A stretch of 64,000 nucleotides of DNA, from positions 310,001 to 374,000 of the forward strand of contig JBLWTG010000005.1 of assembly GCA_048270225.1 (NCBI GenBank). The letters are read 5' to 3'. The translations under genes were made by a program, and so were the position numbers. The DNA comes from Allopusillimonas sp048270225. Its GTDB lineage: Bacteria > Pseudomonadota > Gammaproteobacteria > Burkholderiales > Burkholderiaceae_B. Below the pieces are notes generated by a model. It was not told the DNA's origin. It ran no database searches and was given only the letters and a program-made list of their open reading frames with translations. Within the stretch, counting starts at the first letter, position 1. Every line of letters begins with the position of its first letter. Positions 60,278 to 64,000 of the stretch are shown in pieces.

Positions 60278-61159
60278 TCAGGACAGCGCTCGCCAGAGCA
60301 GCACGATCCAATCCTTTTTTGAGAGAGTGGGGCGCTGCAGGAATATGTCGTAGTGTAATTGGTCGAGGCGTTCCAGAATGCGCAGGCCTCCGTGCACGAC
60401 CAGTTTCAGCTCCAGTCCCATGCGCCCCGGCAGCCGGCGGGTTAGCGGGAGCCCGGATTGCAGCAGCTCGCGCGCCTGCTGTACCTGCTCGCGCATCAAG
60501 GCCTGCCAGGCGCGATCCGCTTGCGGCGCGTTCGCGTATGGCGGCGGAGCTCGCCTGCTCGAATCTGTCGTGGCGGCGGACCTGTCCGCGATATAAGCCT
60601 CGCTTACGCCGTGGCGCTCCAGCGCGCAGCGTGGGAGGTATACACGGTTTTTGCGCCAGTCTATCGCCACGTCCTGCCAGAAGTTGGTCAATTGCAGGCC
60701 GGTGCAGATCGCGTCGGCGTCGGTCAGGTTGGCGTCGTCGACGGCGCGGTACAAATGCAGCATCAGGCGTCCCACCGGGTTGGCGGAGCGCCGGCAGTAG
60801 TCGAGCAACTGCGCATCGGTATCGTAGCGTGTGATTGTTACATCCTGTTCGAAGGCCGACAGCAGGTCAAAAAATGGCGTCAGCGGCAGAGCATGCTGCG
60901 CAATAGTGCGTGCCAGCGGGTCAAACACGGGCTTGCGGGCGTCGTGGTCTGGCAATGCGGGTATGCCTTGGTCAATGCGCGTCAGTGCGTCGCGGTACGC
61001 CTGCAATTGCGCCAGTCGGGTGGGGGCGTCGGCCTCGCCTTCGTCCGCGATATCGTCCGCGCTGCGGGCAAAGCGGTAAATGTTGTGCACGGCCTCGTGC
61101 AGGCGGCGCGGCAGCAGCACGGAGGCGACGGGAAAATTCTCGTAGTGATCGACGGACAT
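60278..61159 (-). CDS. hpnC: Hydroxysqualene synthase HpnC
   Basis: HpnC hydrolyses presqualene diphosphate to hydroxysqualene. The 293-residue trans-isoprenyl synthase-like protein starts MSVDHYENFPVASVLLPRRL, typical of HpnC, with FARSADDIADEGE and LQLTNFWQDVAIDWRKNRVY. First gene of hpnCDE; TATACT lies just before its start on the minus strand, but no -35 is clear. No squalene-hopene cyclase is in the window, so the final product (hopanoids) is inferred. Confidence 0.92.
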   Translation of the reverse strand: MSVDHYENFPVASVLLPRRLHEAVHNIYRFARSADDIADEGEADAPTRLAQLQAYRDALTRIDQGIPALPDHDARKPVFDPLARTIAQHALPLTPFFDLLSAFEQDVTITRYDTDAQLLDYCRRSANPVGRLMLHLYRAVDDANLTDADAICTGLQLTNFWQDVAIDWRKNRVYLPRCALERHGVSEAYIADRSAATTDSSRRAPPPYANAPQADRAWQALMREQVQQARELLQSGLPLTRRLPGRMGLELKLVVHGGLRILERLDQLHYDIFLQRPTLSKKDWIVLLWRALS

Positions 61160-61238
61160 GGCGCTGAGTATAAGGCAGGCGCAGGGCTACCCTCCGGCCG
61201 CCGAACGGTTTAGACTTCGCTTTCCACACGGAGAAACC

Positions 61239-62399
61239 ATGCCACGTCCGATTTCAGCCTCGATATCCCTGCCGGCGCTGACCCATAACCTCAATGCAAT
61301 CCGCGAACACGCTTTACCCGCAAATACGTTGGCCAACGCCACGCAACCCCGTATTTGGGCCGTCATCAAGGCTAATGCCTATGGTCACGGCCTGCGCAGC
61401 GCAGTCCAGGCTTTTGCACAGGCAGATGGCCTGGCCATGCTGGATCTGGACGAAGCGGTGCGTTGCCGCGAACAGGGCTGGCAGAAACCTATCCTGATGC
61501 TGGAGGGTTTTTTCGAGCCGCGCGACATTCCTGTGTTGCGGCAGTACGGCATACAGGCCACGCTGCACTCCGAGGAGCAGCTCGCCATGTTCGAACGCGA
61601 GAAGAAGAGCCTGCCCCCGGCGGCAGCGGCGCTGGATGTCTTTGTCAAGCTTGACAGCGGCATGAGCCGCCTCGGTTTCTCCGCAGCGCAGTATCGCCAG
61701 GCTTTTGAGCGCGCCCAGCACGCAAGGCAGGACGGCCTGCTGGGCAGTATCGGCAAAATGACCCATCTCGCCCGCGCGGACGATAGCGCCGAGGTCACCA
61801 GACAGCAGATCGATCTGTTCAACCGCTGTACCGAAGGGTTGCCCGGTGCCGTCAGCGTATGCAATTCAGCCGGCACGCTCACGCCGGGCCTGTGGACCAC
61901 AGTGCACGGCCAGGAGGCGGGGCAATGGGTACGTCCCGGTATTTGCCTGTATGGCGCTTCGCCTTTTGACCTCCGCCCCGCCGCTCAGCTGGGCCTGCGG
62001 CCCGCCATGACCCTGGCCTCCGAACTCATCAGCGTGCGCCGGATCCCGGCGGGCGCCTCCATAGGCTATGGCCATCTGTTTCAGGCCGATAAATCCATGC
62101 GTATTGGCGTGGTCGCCTGCGGCTATGCCGATGGCTACCCGCGTCATGCGGCAACGGATACGCCCATTACTGTCGATGGCGTGCGTACCCGGGTGCTGGG
62201 GCGGGTTTCCATGGACATGCTTGTGGCCGATCTGGATCCCGTTCCGGGCGCGCGCGTCGGTTCGCCCGTGGTGCTTTGGGGTGAAGGCGGGCCCTCGGTC
62301 GACGAGGTCGCCCGGGCGGCCGGAACCATAGGCTACGAACTGCTGTGCGCCGTCGCGCCCCGCGTTCCTAAAATCATTCTGCAGGAAGACACCCAATGA
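61239..62399 (+). CDS. alr: Alanine racemase
   Basis: Alr makes D-alanine for peptidoglycan. The 386-residue PLP enzyme has the lysine in AVIKANAYGHGL (Lys44), KLDSGMSRLGF, and C-terminal GRVSMDMLVADL with the second-site tyrosine in GASIGYGHLF. GGAG lies before the ATG at 61239. Its stop overlaps the SDR start by 4 bases. It is divergent from hpnC. Confidence 0.95.
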   Translation: MPRPISASISLPALTHNLNAIREHALPANTLANATQPRIWAVIKANAYGHGLRSAVQAFAQADGLAMLDLDEAVRCREQGWQKPILMLEGFFEPRDIPVLRQYGIQATLHSEEQLAMFEREKKSLPPAAAALDVFVKLDSGMSRLGFSAAQYRQAFERAQHARQDGLLGSIGKMTHLARADDSAEVTRQQIDLFNRCTEGLPGAVSVCNSAGTLTPGLWTTVHGQEAGQWVRPGICLYGASPFDLRPAAQLGLRPAMTLASELISVRRIPAGASIGYGHLFQADKSMRIGVVACGYADGYPRHAATDTPITVDGVRTRVLGRVSMDMLVADLDPVPGARVGSPVVLWGEGGPSVDEVARAAGTIGYELLCAVAPRVPKIILQEDTQ

Positions 62400-63112
62400 A
62401 AGACAAATGCGTAGTGATTTCTGGCGCCACCAAAGGCATAGGCTGGGCCATCAGCCGCCATCTTGCCGACCTGGGCTGCCATGTCGTGGGCCTGGCCCGC
62501 AATACCCAGGACATCGATTTTCCCGGTTACCTGTATTCGTGCGACCTGGCCAATGCCGGTGAAACCGAAGAAGTGCTGCGTGTCATCCGCGAAAAATACC
62601 CGGTCGATGGCGTGGTGAACAATGTGGGGCTGATCAAGCCTGAGCCCCTGGGCGAAATCGAGCTGGCCTCGTTGTACCAGGTGCTTGATCTGAATGTGCG
62701 GGTCGCTGTGCAGGTAACCCAAACCTTCGTCGCGTCCATGAAAGCCCGGCGCGAAGGCCGTATCGTGAATATCTGCAGCCGGGTCACCCAGGGCGGCCTG
62801 AACCGCAGCAGTTACTCGGCGGCCAAAAGCGCACTGATTGGTTGTACACGCACCTGGGCGCTGGAGCTGGCGCCTTATGGGGTGACGGTCAACGCGGTCT
62901 CGCCCGGCCCGGTCGAAACCGAGTTGTTTCGCGTCAACCACCCGGCAGGCAGCGAAGCCGAAAAAAACGCACTTGCGTCTGTTCCCATGGGCCGCCTGGG
63001 CACCCCCGGCGATGTCGCAGCGGCTGTTGCCTTTCTGTTGAGCGATGCCGCCGGGTTTATTACGGGACAGGAGCTGGGCGTGGATGGCGGCGGCAGTCTG
63101 GCGGGCCGTTAA
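62396..63112 (+). CDS. SDR-family oxidoreductase (FabG-like)
   Basis: A 238-residue classical short-chain dehydrogenase: cofactor loop VISGATKGIGWAI, NNVG in place of the usual NNAG, catalytic Ser in ICSRVTQGG and YSAAK. VNAVSPGPVETELF and the C-terminal GFITGQELGVDGGGSL match FabG-like enzymes, but the substrate is not fixed. Its ATG overlaps alr (ATGA), so the two are translated together. Confidence 0.85.
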   Translation: MKDKCVVISGATKGIGWAISRHLADLGCHVVGLARNTQDIDFPGYLYSCDLANAGETEEVLRVIREKYPVDGVVNNVGLIKPEPLGEIELASLYQVLDLNVRVAVQVTQTFVASMKARREGRIVNICSRVTQGGLNRSSYSAAKSALIGCTRTWALELAPYGVTVNAVSPGPVETELFRVNHPAGSEAEKNALASVPMGRLGTPGDVAAAVAFLLSDAAGFITGQELGVDGGGSLAGR

Positions 63113-63171
63113 GTCCGGGGGACAAGGGGCTCCCGTCTCACGCCTCATACAACCTCGCGTTACACTTCGGC

Positions 63172-64000
63172 ATGGCCAAGACCAAAACATTGTTTGTTTG
63201 CAGCGAATGCGGGGGCACATGCCCCAAATGGGAGGGCAGGTGTCCTCATTGCGGCGCCTGGAATACGCTGCAGGAATCGCGCGAGTCAACCGCGCCGGCG
63301 CACAGATACGCGCCACTGGCCGGCAGCACGCCAGTGCGCAGCCTGGCCGAAGTCGAAGCGCGTGAGCTGCCGCGCCAGCCCACCGGTATTGCCGAGTTCG
63401 ACCGCGTCCTGGGAGGCGGTCTGGTGTCCGGGGCTGTCGTGCTCATCGGCGGGGATCCGGGCATAGGCAAATCAACCTTACTGCTGCAGGCGCTGGTATC
63501 GCTGTCTCAGGCAGTCAAGGTGCTGTATGTCACGGGCGAGGAGTCGGCCGAGCAGGTCGCCTTGCGCGCCCGCCGGCTGGAGCTCGCGACCGGCGACGTC
63601 GACCTCCTGGCCGAGATCCGGCTCGAGTCTATTACCGCCGCCCTGAGTGAGCAAAAGCCCGCTGTCGCGGTGATCGATTCCATCCAAACCCTGTATTCCG
63701 GCGAGCTGTCGGCGGCGCCCGGTTCGGTGTCGCAGGTCAGGGAGTGCGCGGCGCAGCTGACTCGCCTGGCCAAGCAGACCGGTACGTGCATCGTGCTGAT
63801 CGGCCATGTCACCAAGGATGGCGCGCTCGCGGGGCCGCGGGTACTGGAGCATATTGTCGATACCGTGCTGTATTTCGAGGGCGACACGCATTCGTCGTTC
63901 CGGCTGGTGCGCGCCTTCAAGAACCGTTTTGGCGCGGTCAACGAGCTGGGCGTCTTTGCCATGACGGATCGCGGCTTGCGTGGCGTGGCCAATCCGTCGG
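63172..64000 (+). CDS. radA: DNA repair protein RadA, N-terminal part
   Basis: RadA helps branch migration in recombination. The gene runs past the window end; 276 codons are visible. It starts MAKTKTLFVCSECGG with the four-Cys zinc finger (C-x2-C then CPHC), has Walker A GGDPGIGKSTLLL, the RadA KNRFG motif (AFKNRFGAVNELGVF) and Walker B VIDSIQTLYS. The start at 63172 lies 59 bases after the SDR gene. Confidence 0.95.
   Translation, partial: MAKTKTLFVCSECGGTCPKWEGRCPHCGAWNTLQESRESTAPAHRYAPLAGSTPVRSLAEVEARELPRQPTGIAEFDRVLGGGLVSGAVVLIGGDPGIGKSTLLLQALVSLSQAVKVLYVTGEESAEQVALRARRLELATGDVDLLAEIRLESITAALSEQKPAVAVIDSIQTLYSGELSAAPGSVSQVRECAAQLTRLAKQTGTCIVLIGHVTKDGALAGPRVLEHIVDTVLYFEGDTHSSFRLVRAFKNRFGAVNELGVFAMTDRGLRGVANPS

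Noticed and set aside
1..64000. tRNA, rRNA, CRISPR, insertion sequence or prophage
   Set aside because: Intergenic regions are short and show no cloverleaf, spacer-repeat array, transposase or integrase; gene order is housekeeping-like throughout.

Overview
The window looks like a chromosomal segment of a betaproteobacterium of the Alcaligenaceae (Bordetella/Achromobacter/Pusillimonas relatives). This is inferred from the order scpB-rluB, rimP-nusA-infB-rbfA-truB-typA, xseB-ispA-dxs-folE2, rpsF-priB-rpsR-rplI-dnaB and alaC-hom-thrC, from the high G+C content, and from protein wording typical of that family. Genus cannot be fixed by eye. No rRNA, tRNA, CRISPR array, insertion sequence or prophage was recognised.

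Layout. 1-3.2 kb: end of scpB and an unusually long rluB. 3.3-11.6 kb: the translation/transcription operon rimP-nusA-infB-rbfA-truB-typA, preceded by a leader with a terminator and a competing hairpin. 11.7-17.5 kb (minus): a Fur-controlled surface iron or heme acquisition operon made of a TbpB-like lipoprotein, a TonB-dependent receptor and a Slam-type outer-membrane translocon. 17.6-19.9 kb (minus): thiO-thiS-thiG for the thiamine thiazole. 19.9-23.5 kb (plus): an IclR regulator with a CobS/CobT-like AAA+/VWA pair and no CobN. 23.5-32.9 kb: a taurine dissimilation locus (pta, xsc, tauX, tauY, tauR, tauC, tauB, tauA).

33-42.5 kb: a LOG-family protein, polA, a dienelactone hydrolase-like protein, a Na/Pi cotransporter-like protein, htpX, an EamA transporter and a Rieske oxygenase. 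42.6-46.8 kb: xseB-ispA-dxs and folE2. 47-50.1 kb: rpsF-priB-rpsR-rplI, then dnaB. 50.1-53.8 kb (minus): an Mth938-like gene, a PrxQ/Bcp peroxiredoxin, a PIN-PhoH ATPase and pdxA. 53.9-57.8 kb: alaC-hom-thrC. 57.9-61.2 kb (minus): hpnC-hpnD-hpnE for squalene. 61.2-64 kb: alr, an SDR gene and the start of radA.

How the genes work together. TauABC imports taurine; TauXY deaminates it to sulfoacetaldehyde; Xsc splits this with phosphate into acetyl phosphate and sulfite; Pta makes acetyl-CoA. TauR probably controls both arms: the same direct repeat (two CTGG boxes, 13-nt spacer) lies upstream of tauA and in the xsc-tauX gap. Dxs and IspA supply farnesyl diphosphate, which HpnC, HpnD and HpnE turn into squalene. 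The least explained items are the orphan CobST/IclR unit beside the taurine genes, the substrate of the Slam/TbpB-like system, and the riboswitch-like leader of rimP-nusA.
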